From NCBI GenBank assembly GCA_039033415.1, contig JBCCCR010000023.1, positions 51,085-115,084 on the forward strand: DNA of 64,000 nt. The letters are read 5' to 3'. Made by a program: the position numbers and the translations under genes. Positions 9,196 to 17,633 of this stretch are shown here, in pieces (the stretch's first letter is position 1; every line of letters starts with the position of its first letter). The notes under the pieces are model-generated. The model was not told the origin of the DNA and ran no database searches. It was given only the letters and a program-made list of their open reading frames with translations. The DNA comes from Pseudomonadota bacterium. GTDB taxonomy: Bacteria > Pseudomonadota > Gammaproteobacteria > Xanthomonadales > SZUA-38.

Positions 9196-10428
9196 TCACT
9201 CAAAGCCGTCTCTGAAAACGGCGTCTCCGAGCAATACGATATCCACATTCCGAATCTCGACAGGGCCCAGCGGGGAAACCTCAATAATCTGTTCTGGAAA
9301 GTTCTCCGACACGACCGTCAGCTCGATCGGCGTTCCGGCCGTTACGAGCGAGCTATATTCGCCGCTCAGCGGATTTGAAGCGGTGATCTGATTGGTACTG
9401 GTAAAGATGACTGTTCCCACCGGTCCGCCATCACCATCACTGACGTTGCCGGTGATTCGCGCGCCGAGCTGATTGAATTCCGAAATGTTCATGAAAACGT
9501 CATAGGGAAACTCGTTGCCGTTTAACCCGAAACATTCACGGATGCGGATCAGCACCACCTCGCTGTTTTGAGTTACCCCAAGACCGGCGTCGACAATTTC
9601 TCGTCCGACCGGGATCGGTACGCCGTTGGGCGCGCACTCGTTGAATTCCGCCAGCGGTTCGGCGTTGGGATCGACAACGCGCGTCGCGTCAAAGATCTGC
9701 ACATTCGGGGTGATCTGACTACCGTCACCGCAGATTCCTTCGCAGACATCAAACGCAAAGATACCGTTATTGAGCCGAAAGATGATCCAGTCCTCGTCGT
9801 CCTCTGCGTGGAACCAGTGTCGATCAGATCGTCGCGTCGTGTCAGCAGCGTTGCTGTCCGGAAACCGGGCCCTCAGCGGTGTATCGTCAACCTCGAAGCG
9901 ATCGAGTTCAGGCAACGGCTGTCCGGTCGTCGTTATGACGAATCCGTCTCGCCGCCCGCCTGGACGGACGTCGTTCAATCCGTCGCGATAAACATCATCC
10001 TCAATTTCGAGTAGATAGGTTGCGGGCGTCGGGGCATTGACCGCCAAATCAAAAGCAATCGTACCGAGGGAGAGGTCGGGGATTTCAGGCCCACTGGCGA
10101 CACCTTGGATCCGAATCGCCACGCCAATAACCTCGCAAGTGACAACGACGTTTGCAGGCCGCCCAAGACTCCCGCCGCACCGCGTTAGGCTGGGAACCAG
10201 ATTGATGGTGTCAAACCGGATGAACGCTTCAAAAACGTCCACACCACTCCCGGTGCCTTCGTAGTCAACGTCGATGGATACCCGACTGCCGGGTTCTCCC
10301 TCCGTCGACCCGAGCTGGAGCGCCGGTGCCGCCGCCGCATCCTGCCGCCAAAACGCCATGGCCACCACCAGCACAACCGTCAGTTTGAACTTCACGGGAG
10401 ATTTTTGAAGGGAGCTGACGGGTTGCAC
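9196..10428 (-). CDS. Secreted cohesin-like / PPC-like protein ending in VFRDGFE
   Basis: This 410 aa protein has a signal peptide ending near QDAAAA. The first mature part (about residues 38-170) looks like a cohesin-type beta-sandwich (LQLGSTEGEPGSRVSIDVDY). The middle (about 200-320) resembles a bacterial pre-peptidase C-terminal domain (HAEDDEDWIIFRL). The last about 80 residues form a carboxypeptidase-regulatory-like fold starting ITGNVSDGDGGPVGTV. The last residues are VFRDGFE. It lies 183 bp upstream of the beta-helix gene on the same strand and shares its C-terminal motif, which suggests a common secretion or anchoring route. Domain names are by resemblance only. Confidence 0.7.
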   Translation of the reverse strand: MQPVSSLQKSPVKFKLTVVLVVAMAFWRQDAAAAPALQLGSTEGEPGSRVSIDVDYEGTGSGVDVFEAFIRFDTINLVPSLTRCGGSLGRPANVVVTCEVIGVAIRIQGVASGPEIPDLSLGTIAFDLAVNAPTPATYLLEIEDDVYRDGLNDVRPGGRRDGFVITTTGQPLPELDRFEVDDTPLRARFPDSNAADTTRRSDRHWFHAEDDEDWIIFRLNNGIFAFDVCEGICGDGSQITPNVQIFDATRVVDPNAEPLAEFNECAPNGVPIPVGREIVDAGLGVTQNSEVVLIRIRECFGLNGNEFPYDVFMNISEFNQLGARITGNVSDGDGGPVGTVIFTSTNQITASNPLSGEYSSLVTAGTPIELTVVSENFPEQIIEVSPLGPVEIRNVDIVLLGDAVFRDGFE

Positions 10429-10619
10429 GGCCTGCCTGCGGATCGGTGGGCAGTCTTAAGATTTAGCACACCAACCCCGGGCTGGCGAGGCGAACGGACA
10501 GAAAACCTGCGATGGATGGAGCTGAAACAGGATTGCCCTTGCACTAAAATCCGAATACCGGTTTCTGCGGGCATCGTGATGCGGCGCCCGGCCCAAATTT
10601 TCATGCTACGGAGAATCCC

Positions 10620-11417
10620 ATGAACCCATCGATCACCCTGACGCGAACCTGCCGTAGCCTCTTCGGGCTCTTGAGTCTGCTGGCTCTCACGCTTGGCGCT
10701 AGCCCGGTGCTGGCGGATTCGCATGCCGGCGGTGCTGCCGGAGACACCAAGATCGTCCTGATTACCGGCGCCAATCGTGGCCTGGGGCTGGAGTTTGCCA
10801 AACAGTACGCGGACGATGGCTGGACCGTGATCGGCACGGCGCGCAGCCCGGCAAAAGCCGACGAGCTGAAAGCCGTGGCTGCCGAAATGTTTCAGCTGGA
10901 CGTCACGGACCGGGCCAGCATCGCGGCGCTGGCGAAATCCCTGGACGGTCGACCCATCGATATGCTGATCAACAACGCCGGGATTTTTCCGCGCGTGGGT
11001 GAAATCGAAAAGGTGGACGCCGATGACTATGCACGGACGCTGCTGGTGAACACACTCGGTCCGGTGTTGGTCACCCAGGCGCTGCTCCCAAACCTTCGCG
11101 CCGGTGACATGAAGCACATTGTCAACATCACCAGCCAGCTCGCGAGCATCGAAAACAACGGCGGCAACTTCTACGGTTACCGTGAAAGCAAGGCCGGGCT
11201 CAATATGTTCACCAAAACGCTGGCAGCCGAGCTGGAACCAGAGGGTTTTGTTTGCCTCGCGCTCCATCCCGGCTGGGTCCGTACAGACATGGGCGGGCCC
11301 AGCGCCACCCTGTCACCGGAGGAGTCGGTCAGCGCAATGCGTGATGTCATCAGCTCGGTGAGCACTGGTGATAGCGGTCAGTATCGCGCCTATACCGGCG
11401 CTGTGGTTCCCTGGTAG
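10620..11417 (+). CDS. Short-chain dehydrogenase/reductase with an export signal
   Basis: This 265 aa protein contains an SDR domain. It shows the cofactor motif TGANRGLG near residue 48, NNAG near 119, a catalytic serine in NITSQLAS and the YxxxK pair in GYRESKAG. The unusual part is the N terminus: residues 1-36 form a typical Sec signal peptide with a hydrophobic core (GLLSLLALTLGASPVLA) before the fold begins. SDR enzymes are normally cytoplasmic because they need NAD(P)H. The ATG at 10620 has GGAG 6 bases upstream, and the signal-like segment is in the same frame without a later ATG before the fold. Substrate unknown. Confidence 0.85.
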   Translation: MNPSITLTRTCRSLFGLLSLLALTLGASPVLADSHAGGAAGDTKIVLITGANRGLGLEFAKQYADDGWTVIGTARSPAKADELKAVAAEMFQLDVTDRASIAALAKSLDGRPIDMLINNAGIFPRVGEIEKVDADDYARTLLVNTLGPVLVTQALLPNLRAGDMKHIVNITSQLASIENNGGNFYGYRESKAGLNMFTKTLAAELEPEGFVCLALHPGWVRTDMGGPSATLSPEESVSAMRDVISSVSTGDSGQYRAYTGAVVPW

Positions 11418-11451
11418 CCGCTCCCTGGATTGTCGCTAGGCTGAGCCTCTC

Positions 11452-11477
11452 GGCGACCGGTGGATGGGCCGGTCGCC
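11452..11477. terminator. Bidirectional hairpin between convergent genes
   Basis: A perfect 9 bp inverted repeat (GGCGACCGG / CCGGTCGCC) with an 8-base loop lies between the stop codons of the SDR gene and the convergent secreted-protein gene. No strong T run flanks it on either strand. Its position suits a shared transcription end. Confidence 0.5.
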
Positions 11478-11515
11478 TGCTCGGAGCTCGCTTCGGATTT
11501 TGTCCTAGCTTGCCC

Positions 11516-12940
11516 CTAGGGCAGCTGTAGGTCCGTGTCGCCCGTCATGGGCAACACGGTACCGCCCGGCTGGCGAAGCTGCCTGCCACTAGCGGTGCCG
11601 ATCGCACCCGCCAACGTGCGCTCCACTCTAAGCCCAATAACCGGTAGCCCGCCAAGCCTGGCGACCATCCCCTGGCTTGGCCCGCTGGCGACCCGGGCAT
11701 CGTCGAAAGCGAAACCGCCACGCTGACCGGTGCGGCTCGAATCACCGAAGTGGAGCACCATGCGCCCGTCGGCCCGGGCCTTGACGTCTTCACCGACGCG
11801 AAAGGCCGAATCCAGTACCGGATCAGCGCTCACGTTCAGCACCTGAACCGTCCAGGGCAAATTGACGGAAAAGAATACCGGCGGGACCAGCACGTCGCCG
11901 ACGCTGTTGGCAATTAGCACGGGGACCCGGGTTGGCGCACCTCGCTCGTCGCTGTAGGTCGAGCGGAACGGTAAGATCGGCACCGGCTTGTCAGCTGGGG
12001 CAAACGCTTCGTCTTCGAAATAGCGCCGGGTTGGAAACACCAAGATGGCGTCCGTACTGATCTCCAGAGCCTCGCTGATCCGGTAGGTGGCCGCCAGCGA
12101 AGCCTGACTCAGCGCGGCGCTGACCGCTTCATCGCCGGATCGCCACAGCAGGTCCACAGACCCCTCGTCGGTAAAGACCGTTGAACGCACGCCGTCCGAT
12201 TCCTGGCCGCTGTTGGCGTTGCTCAGCTCGGACTCCCCGACATCGGTTGGCGTGGAGTGCTGCTGCCGGGCGCTAAATTCTTTGAGTGCAACGGGCACAT
12301 ATTCGTAGCTGACCCCAGAGGCGGCATCAACCAGCATGGCGCGCCCTTCCAGGCCGCCAGTAGGCGGCAATAGATCGACAGAGGCGTCAATGCTCCAGAA
12401 TCCGTTTGGCGCAACCCAGGCGGTATGGAGGCCGAAACAGGCGTGATCGTTGGCGAGTGCTGCCGCATCGCCGGTCAGCTCTCCCATTTCAAAAATCTCG
12501 GCATACCCCTCTCCAAGCCGGCGATCGACATCAGGGTCGTCGTTGATCAGGTCCGACTGGAGCGCAACACTCGGCGCGCCGTCTGGCAAGACTCCATCGT
12601 TTTGGGACAGGATAGACGGCACCGTGCAGGTCGAATCAACGGTACTGACGAAGGGTCGGCGACCGTCGGGTTCAGAACCCAGCAAAGCTGACCAGCTGTC
12701 GCCACCCCGGATATAGAGATTGAACTTCAGCACCGCCCGTCCTTGTTTGGCCTCGCGCACCACCACCTTGAGTGCCTTTGGGCGGCTGCTGCCGTTGGTT
12801 ACGGAAACCACGGTGTCCATATGCCGCGTTGAATAGTAGGGATAGATCAGGACTTGTCCCGTCCCGTTGCTGCTGACCGAGACGGCCGCAGCTTTCGCTG
12901 GGAGCAGCAGGATCGCCAACGCGAGCAAAACCGGTTTCAT
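11516..12940 (-). CDS. Conserved secreted protein of unknown function
   Basis: This 474 aa protein begins with a clear Sec signal peptide (MKPVLLALAILLLPAKAAA). The mature start, GTGQVLIYPYYSTRH, followed by VVSVTNGSSRPKALKVVVRE, resembles a class of unnamed secreted proteins of Gammaproteobacteria. I recall no assigned function. The rest is beta-rich with regular hydrophobic/polar alternation. It has no lipobox and no recognised C-terminal anchor, and it does not carry the FRDGFE motif of its neighbours. A hydrolase gene lies upstream on the same strand, but a terminator hairpin separates them, so it is probably transcribed alone. Confidence 0.7.
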   Translation of the reverse strand: MKPVLLALAILLLPAKAAAVSVSSNGTGQVLIYPYYSTRHMDTVVSVTNGSSRPKALKVVVREAKQGRAVLKFNLYIRGGDSWSALLGSEPDGRRPFVSTVDSTCTVPSILSQNDGVLPDGAPSVALQSDLINDDPDVDRRLGEGYAEIFEMGELTGDAAALANDHACFGLHTAWVAPNGFWSIDASVDLLPPTGGLEGRAMLVDAASGVSYEYVPVALKEFSARQQHSTPTDVGESELSNANSGQESDGVRSTVFTDEGSVDLLWRSGDEAVSAALSQASLAATYRISEALEISTDAILVFPTRRYFEDEAFAPADKPVPILPFRSTYSDERGAPTRVPVLIANSVGDVLVPPVFFSVNLPWTVQVLNVSADPVLDSAFRVGEDVKARADGRMVLHFGDSSRTGQRGGFAFDDARVASGPSQGMVARLGGLPVIGLRVERTLAGAIGTASGRQLRQPGGTVLPMTGDTDLQLP

Positions 12941-12985
12941 GCCTTACCTTTCGTCAATGCTTGCCGAGTTGACGCGGCAGACGTG

Positions 12986-13021
12986 AAAAACCCTCCAATC
13001 CGCTCGCACGGGTGGAGGGTT
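12986..13021 (-). terminator. Rho-independent terminator of the serine hydrolase gene
   Basis: Read on the minus strand, AACCCTCCA pairs with TGGAGGGTT across a 15-base loop, and the 3' arm runs into TTTTT. This is a standard intrinsic terminator about 50 bases downstream of the hydrolase stop at 13068. Confidence 0.75.
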
Positions 13022-13067
13022 GTGATGTCTGATGTCGCGGGCTGGCGACGTCAGCCTGGCAGACGAC

Positions 13068-15251
13068 CTAGAGCTGCTCCATGATGCGAGACAGCAGCGA
13101 GTTGAAGTTGAAGATCTCGTCCTCCAATCCGCCCTCCAGGTCGTTGGCCATACCGACGACAACGTAGGGGTCCTCGCCGTTTCGCTCGAGCATCCACGCG
13201 TAGGTGTAGACCATCTGACCGCTGGCGCCGGACTCCAGATTACCGCCCTTAAACCAGATACGGTCCCAGCGTTCGTAGAGGTTAGGAAAGCCCGGGGTTG
13301 CGCCAAGGGCGCGCTCCACGACCAGCGCAGCGTCCGAACCGGGGTCGTGCTGTCGGTGCTGGGCAAACGCCCCGCAAACGTCCAGCGGACTGGCCTGCCA
13401 CGTTCCGGTGACAAATTCGGGCTCGTTGAAAAAGCCGCCGCCGTTGGTGGCGATGGAGCCCAGCGGAACCAGCCTGTCCAGCAGGAACTGGCGCTGAAAA
13501 TTTTCCGTCCCGTTGACATAGCTGGCCGCGTCAGCCGAGCTCACCGAGAACAATAGGTGGAACTGCTCGCTGATGTTGAGCTGCGGCGCCATGAGTTCGG
13601 GCCGGGAGTGGCCGTATTCGGCGTGTATCTCGTTGAGCCGGCCTCGACCCACCGCTTCATGAAGAATATCGGTCGCCGTGTTGTCGCTGATGCCCATCAT
13701 CAGCAGCGACAGCTCGTCGAGCGACACGGCGCTGCCGATCGGCAGGTCCAGCAGCGGACCGCCGGGAGCCCGATCATTCGCGGTTACCGGCAGCAGCTGT
13801 TGACGAGTGAGGGACCCGTCGTTGAGCGCTTCGGCAACCCCGGCCAGAATCCAGATCTTGAAGATCGACGCCGTGGCGCGCGGCTCATCCTCGTTGCGGC
13901 CGACAACGGTTACGCACTGGTTATTCTGAATTCGAGCGACCAGCAGGCCGGGTGAGGCCGACAGGCTCGCGTATTCGTCTGCGGCCTGCTCGATACTCAG
14001 ATTCTGATCGTCAGCGAAGACGATCGTGCCAGCACCGAAGCCAAAGTTTTGGTACGAAAAGCTGTTGATCAGACGCGAATTCACGTCGATCGAAAGATTG
14101 AGCGCCACCTCGCGACCGTTGGTGCCCGTCACCAGGCCGGAAACGGTCAGCGGAGTCGCGCTGGAGACGTCCGTCAACCTGGGCTGCGGCGCAAGCGACG
14201 CGATGTCAGCGAAGAACTCCCGCGTCTGCTCTTCCGAGAAGCTGGCAAACCAGACCGGCGCGAAGTTGTCGCGCAAGGCGGCGTCGCTGGTGTTGCCACC
14301 GGCGGTAACTTCGCCAAGCAGCCAAGTCGTGCGGCCGGTCGCATCGTTGTCCGGCAGCAGCACCTCTCCCGCCACGGTTGGCATGATTCGAGCGATCGCC
14401 GGATCATTGCAGACGTTCCCGCCGATCCCCACCAGCTGCTGAATCTGCAGGCGGAAATCCACAAAGTCGGCGTCCGTGGCGTCTAGGTCGGCGAAACCTG
14501 CGTCGCAGTTAAGACTGAAATTCACCCGTCCGGCCGGCTGACGATCGACGTCCGCTGGATCAAAGTTATCGCCAAACAGGCCGCCCACCGGCTGCACCAT
14601 ATCGAGCTGTACGCTGCCGTTGCCGATGTTGCCCGTGCCAATACCCACCATCCAGGCCTGGTTGCCGGCAACGTCGTAGGTAAACCAGTAGGCCAGCGGT
14701 GTCCCGTCTTCCAGCACCTCGACGGCGAACCCTTCGCCGTCGTTGACCGGGTCAAACCAGGAACCGCTCTTGGCAGGCACCAGCGGCTCGCTGGCAGCAC
14801 CCACCTCCAGCGGCCGCGTGAGGCGCTCCAGGTTCTGGCTGCCGGCTTCCCCGTTGATCACGTAGTCGGCCCGTCCACTGACGTCGGAGGTGAAGGTCAG
14901 GGTCAGCTCACCCATGTCCTCACGCACAATGGCCGACGAGTCAAAGCTGGGCCCAAACACGCCTCCGGTCGGCATCAGCAGCTCGTCGATCTGCAGCACG
15001 TTACCGCTGGCTGAACCCAGGCCGGTAAACCAACGCTGCTCGCCGGTGCTGGTGTAGGTGAACCAGTAAACCACCGCGGACGCGTCGTCGATGAACTGCA
15101 CCACAAAGCCCTCTCCATCTCGCGCACGATCGAACCAGGACCCACTCGCGGAGGTATCGGCGACCTTCGAGGCAGTTGGAGACGTCGCGATAACGCATGT
15201 GGTGGCGAGCAGGAATATGGCGGCAACGAAGACTGACTTCATGGGGTTCAC
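13068..15251 (-). CDS. Exported class A beta-lactamase-fold hydrolase with two N-terminal GSWF modules
   Basis: This 727 aa protein starts with a signal peptide. It then carries two copies of a module of about 110 aa, beginning GSWFDRARDGEGFVVQ near residue 37 and GSWFDPVNDGEGFAVE near residue 162; both contain YWFTY and a paired tryptophan. The C-terminal third is a serine hydrolase of the class A beta-lactamase fold with SxxK as SIFK, SDN as ISDNTATD and a KTG-like KGG in FKGGNLESG. The middle segment (about 290-400) is a small beta-rich linker domain. Whether it hydrolyses beta-lactams cannot be decided; its size suggests a peptidase, esterase or peptidoglycan-related role. The modules resemble repeats common in secreted proteins of Lysobacter relatives. 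Confidence 0.8.
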   Translation of the reverse strand: MNPMKSVFVAAIFLLATTCVIATSPTASKVADTSASGSWFDRARDGEGFVVQFIDDASAVVYWFTYTSTGEQRWFTGLGSASGNVLQIDELLMPTGGVFGPSFDSSAIVREDMGELTLTFTSDVSGRADYVINGEAGSQNLERLTRPLEVGAASEPLVPAKSGSWFDPVNDGEGFAVEVLEDGTPLAYWFTYDVAGNQAWMVGIGTGNIGNGSVQLDMVQPVGGLFGDNFDPADVDRQPAGRVNFSLNCDAGFADLDATDADFVDFRLQIQQLVGIGGNVCNDPAIARIMPTVAGEVLLPDNDATGRTTWLLGEVTAGGNTSDAALRDNFAPVWFASFSEEQTREFFADIASLAPQPRLTDVSSATPLTVSGLVTGTNGREVALNLSIDVNSRLINSFSYQNFGFGAGTIVFADDQNLSIEQAADEYASLSASPGLLVARIQNNQCVTVVGRNEDEPRATASIFKIWILAGVAEALNDGSLTRQQLLPVTANDRAPGGPLLDLPIGSAVSLDELSLLMMGISDNTATDILHEAVGRGRLNEIHAEYGHSRPELMAPQLNISEQFHLLFSVSSADAASYVNGTENFQRQFLLDRLVPLGSIATNGGGFFNEPEFVTGTWQASPLDVCGAFAQHRQHDPGSDAALVVERALGATPGFPNLYERWDRIWFKGGNLESGASGQMVYTYAWMLERNGEDPYVVVGMANDLEGGLEDEIFNFNSLLSRIMEQL

Positions 15252-15307
15252 CGTTGTGTCAGGGTCGGGACTCTACTTGAAGAAGCGCGATTGGCAGCCA
15301 ATCGGGT

Positions 15308-16279
15308 TCAGGTGAGGGTCTCATCCCTCGGAGCGGCGGCGCGCCGAAGGCGGTCGTTGATCGCCTCTCCCAGGCCCTCGTCCGGAATTGCCATCACCGC
15401 AATCGCCTCAGCGCCCTGCCCGTCCAGTTCCCGCAGCATGCGGTACAGGTTGGCGGCCGCTTCAACCGTATCACCCGTTGGGGAGAGGTTCAGCCCCGGC
15501 GGGGCGGTGGGCCCAAAGCTCAGCAGCACTTCACCACGGCGACAGGTCGTGGCGTTCAGCCGCAGCGTGGCCGCTGGCGCGTAGTGGGAACTGAGCTGAC
15601 CAGGCGCGTTGATGTCGGAAGACACTCTGTCCGCCAGCGGCCCCACCACGTTTTCCAGCGCTGAGCGGCTGATTGCGCCTGGCCGCAACAGCCGAGGTGA
15701 ATCGTCAGGCAGCACTGAAACGATGGCTGACTCAATGCCGGCCTCGCAGGGCCCCCCGTCGACGACAAGCGCCACCTCATCGCCGAAGGCTCGCGCCACG
15801 TCAGCCGCAGTTGTCGGGCTCAGGCGTCCCGACGGATTGGCTGAGGGCGCGGCCAGCGGACCCCCAAACGCATCCAGAAGCTGACGCGTCACCGGATGAC
15901 CAGGCACCCGCAGGCCGATGGTCCCTAGACCGGCACGCGCCAGCTCACAGCTTTTGCCCCCCTCGTTGGCCGGCACCACCAGCGTCAGCGGCCCAGGCCA
16001 AAAAGCGTCAGCCAGAGCAAACGCCCGCTCATCGAGACATCCTTCGGTCGCGGCCATCGCCAAGTCAGCCACGTGGGAGATCAGCGGATTGAACGACGGC
16101 CTCCCTTTTGCCGCATAGATGTGCGCCACGGCCTCCGCGCTGGCGGCATCTGCCGCAAGGCCGTAGACGGTTTCCGTCGGTATGGCCACAAGCCGGCCCG
16201 CGGCCAACGCGGCCAATGCCGGATTGATGCCATCGGTACCCTCAAAAACGGGTGGGGCGGACATGCGATGCTCGATCAT
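15308..16279 (-). CDS. tsaC: L-threonylcarbamoyladenylate synthase (TsaC/Sua5)
   Basis: The enzyme makes threonylcarbamoyl-AMP from threonine, bicarbonate and ATP for the t6A37 modification of ANN-decoding tRNAs. The YrdC domain (about residues 18-205) shows AIPTETVYGLAADA, KGRPSFNPLISHV, LRVPGHP and the APSANPSGR signature. At 323 aa it is the long Sua5 form: a linker, PGQLSSHYAP, leads to the C-terminal Sua5 domain. A second ATG at codon 6 (position 16264) is possible. The start lies head to head with the DUF898 gene. Confidence 0.95.
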   Translation of the reverse strand: MIEHRMSAPPVFEGTDGINPALAALAAGRLVAIPTETVYGLAADAASAEAVAHIYAAKGRPSFNPLISHVADLAMAATEGCLDERAFALADAFWPGPLTLVVPANEGGKSCELARAGLGTIGLRVPGHPVTRQLLDAFGGPLAAPSANPSGRLSPTTAADVARAFGDEVALVVDGGPCEAGIESAIVSVLPDDSPRLLRPGAISRSALENVVGPLADRVSSDINAPGQLSSHYAPAATLRLNATTCRRGEVLLSFGPTAPPGLNLSPTGDTVEAAANLYRMLRELDGQGAEAIAVMAIPDEGLGEAINDRLRRAAAPRDETLT

Positions 16280-16399
16280 GGGACTCGGGAGAGACTACCG
16301 GCAAGCGTCCGAAAATGTAACTCAAGACGCTTCAGCGCTGTTCGGCCCTGCCGGAGGAAAAGACCGGAAAAAGTGGGGTGCAAGTCGTCGGGAATTCGT

Positions 16400-16405
16400 T
16401 ATGAT
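16400..16405 (+). promoter_or_regulatory. Candidate -10 box (TATGAT) for the DUF898-M48 pair
   Basis: TATGAT matches the -10 consensus at five of six positions. It lies 40 bases before the ATG at 16446. If it is a real promoter, translation must begin at 16446 rather than at the ATGs at 16401 or 16404. The -35 region is weak. Confidence 0.3.
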
Positions 16406-16445
16406 GAGATTTCCAGGCCTGTTCGACCACGCCACCCCGAGGCGC

Positions 16446-17633
16446 ATGAGTACACCTTCGCTAGACGCTGAAAACGAGCCCGCCAGGGCAACACCATTCG
16501 TCACTGATGACGGCTTCCAGGCAGTCGAAATCCACGACGAGCGAACGATCCCGATCGAGTTTACCGGCCAGGCTGGCGTCTATTTTCGGATCTGGATCGT
16601 GAACCTGTGCCTGACGCTGCTGACGCTGGGCATCTTTTCTGCCTGGGCCAAGGTCCGCAAAAAGCGCTACTTCTATGCCAGCGTTCGCATCGACGATTCG
16701 CCGATGCAGTACCTTGCGGAGCCGATCCCCATTCTGAAGGGTCGTCTGGTCGCTGCGACGCTGCTGTTTATCTGGTGGTTCAGCAGCAGCTTTTATCTGC
16801 CTGCCCTGCCCTGGGTGCTCGGTGCAGGGCTGATCATCGCTCCGTGGATCGTGGCCAGCTCAGCGGCCTTTAACGCGCGCTATTCCGCCTGGCGGAACCT
16901 GACCTTCGTCTTTCACGGAAACTATCTGGGCGCGGCGGTCACCATCTACTGGCTCGGCCTGATTCCGATCGTGATCCTGGGTCTTATGTTCGACGGTTCG
17001 GACTCGGGGATTATCGGGGAACTGGTTTCTGCCCTCGGGTGGCTCGCGCTGCTGGTGATTCTTGCGGCCGGCGTGCTCTTTCCCTGGTGGTTAAACCGCC
17101 TGAAGCGGTTCATCGCCACCAACACGTCCTACGGCACATCGCGCGTGGTTTACGGCGCTCGCGGCGGGCAGTTCTTCGGCGTGTATTTTATGGCTGGACT
17201 CATCATGCTCGTGTCCGCGATTCTGAGCGCAATGCTGGCCTTTTTTGTTGGCGGTATCGACCCCGATTCCAGCTCGCAATTATTCCTGCTGACCATTCCC
17301 GTCTATCTAGGCTACGTCTTTGCCTTTGCCTACGTGCGCGCCAATGTCACCAACCTGGTCTGGAACCAGGCGCACCTCGGCTCAGTGTCTTTTCTTTCGA
17401 CGATGAAAGGCGGGGAGCTGTTTGCGCTTTACCTCACCAACGCGCTTGCCATCATTGCAACCGTTGGCCTGGCGATTCCCTGGGCAGTGATGCGCACGAT
17501 GCGCTACCGCGTCGAACACCTTTCAGCCCGCACCGATCGGCCGCTGTCGGACTTTATCGGCGATGACCGCAGCAATGTTCGCGCGGCAGCAGCCGAAACG
17601 GGTGACTTCTTCGATCTGGATCTCTCGCTATGA
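16446..17633 (+). CDS. DUF898 (YjgN-like) multi-spanning membrane protein
   Basis: This inner-membrane protein has 395 aa from the start chosen here. The family signature near the N terminus is clear: an N-terminal strand IPIEFTGQAGVYFRIWIVN, then a helix followed by GIFSAWAKVRKKRYFYAS, close to the YjgN pattern of E. coli. I count about nine hydrophobic segments. The open frame reaches back to 16182, but that part overlaps tsaC on the other strand; ATGs at 16401 and 16446 are the realistic starts. Its stop overlaps the start of the M48 protease gene (ATGA), so the two are translationally coupled. Function is unknown; pairing with an M48 protease suggests a membrane-protein quality-control or transport role. 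Confidence 0.85.
   Translation: MSTPSLDAENEPARATPFVTDDGFQAVEIHDERTIPIEFTGQAGVYFRIWIVNLCLTLLTLGIFSAWAKVRKKRYFYASVRIDDSPMQYLAEPIPILKGRLVAATLLFIWWFSSSFYLPALPWVLGAGLIIAPWIVASSAAFNARYSAWRNLTFVFHGNYLGAAVTIYWLGLIPIVILGLMFDGSDSGIIGELVSALGWLALLVILAAGVLFPWWLNRLKRFIATNTSYGTSRVVYGARGGQFFGVYFMAGLIMLVSAILSAMLAFFVGGIDPDSSSQLFLLTIPVYLGYVFAFAYVRANVTNLVWNQAHLGSVSFLSTMKGGELFALYLTNALAIIATVGLAIPWAVMRTMRYRVEHLSARTDRPLSDFIGDDRSNVRAAAAETGDFFDLDLSL

Noticed and set aside
16182..16400. N-terminal extension of the DUF898 gene
   Set aside because: It overlaps tsaC on the opposite strand, and the conserved family start lies downstream of 16446.
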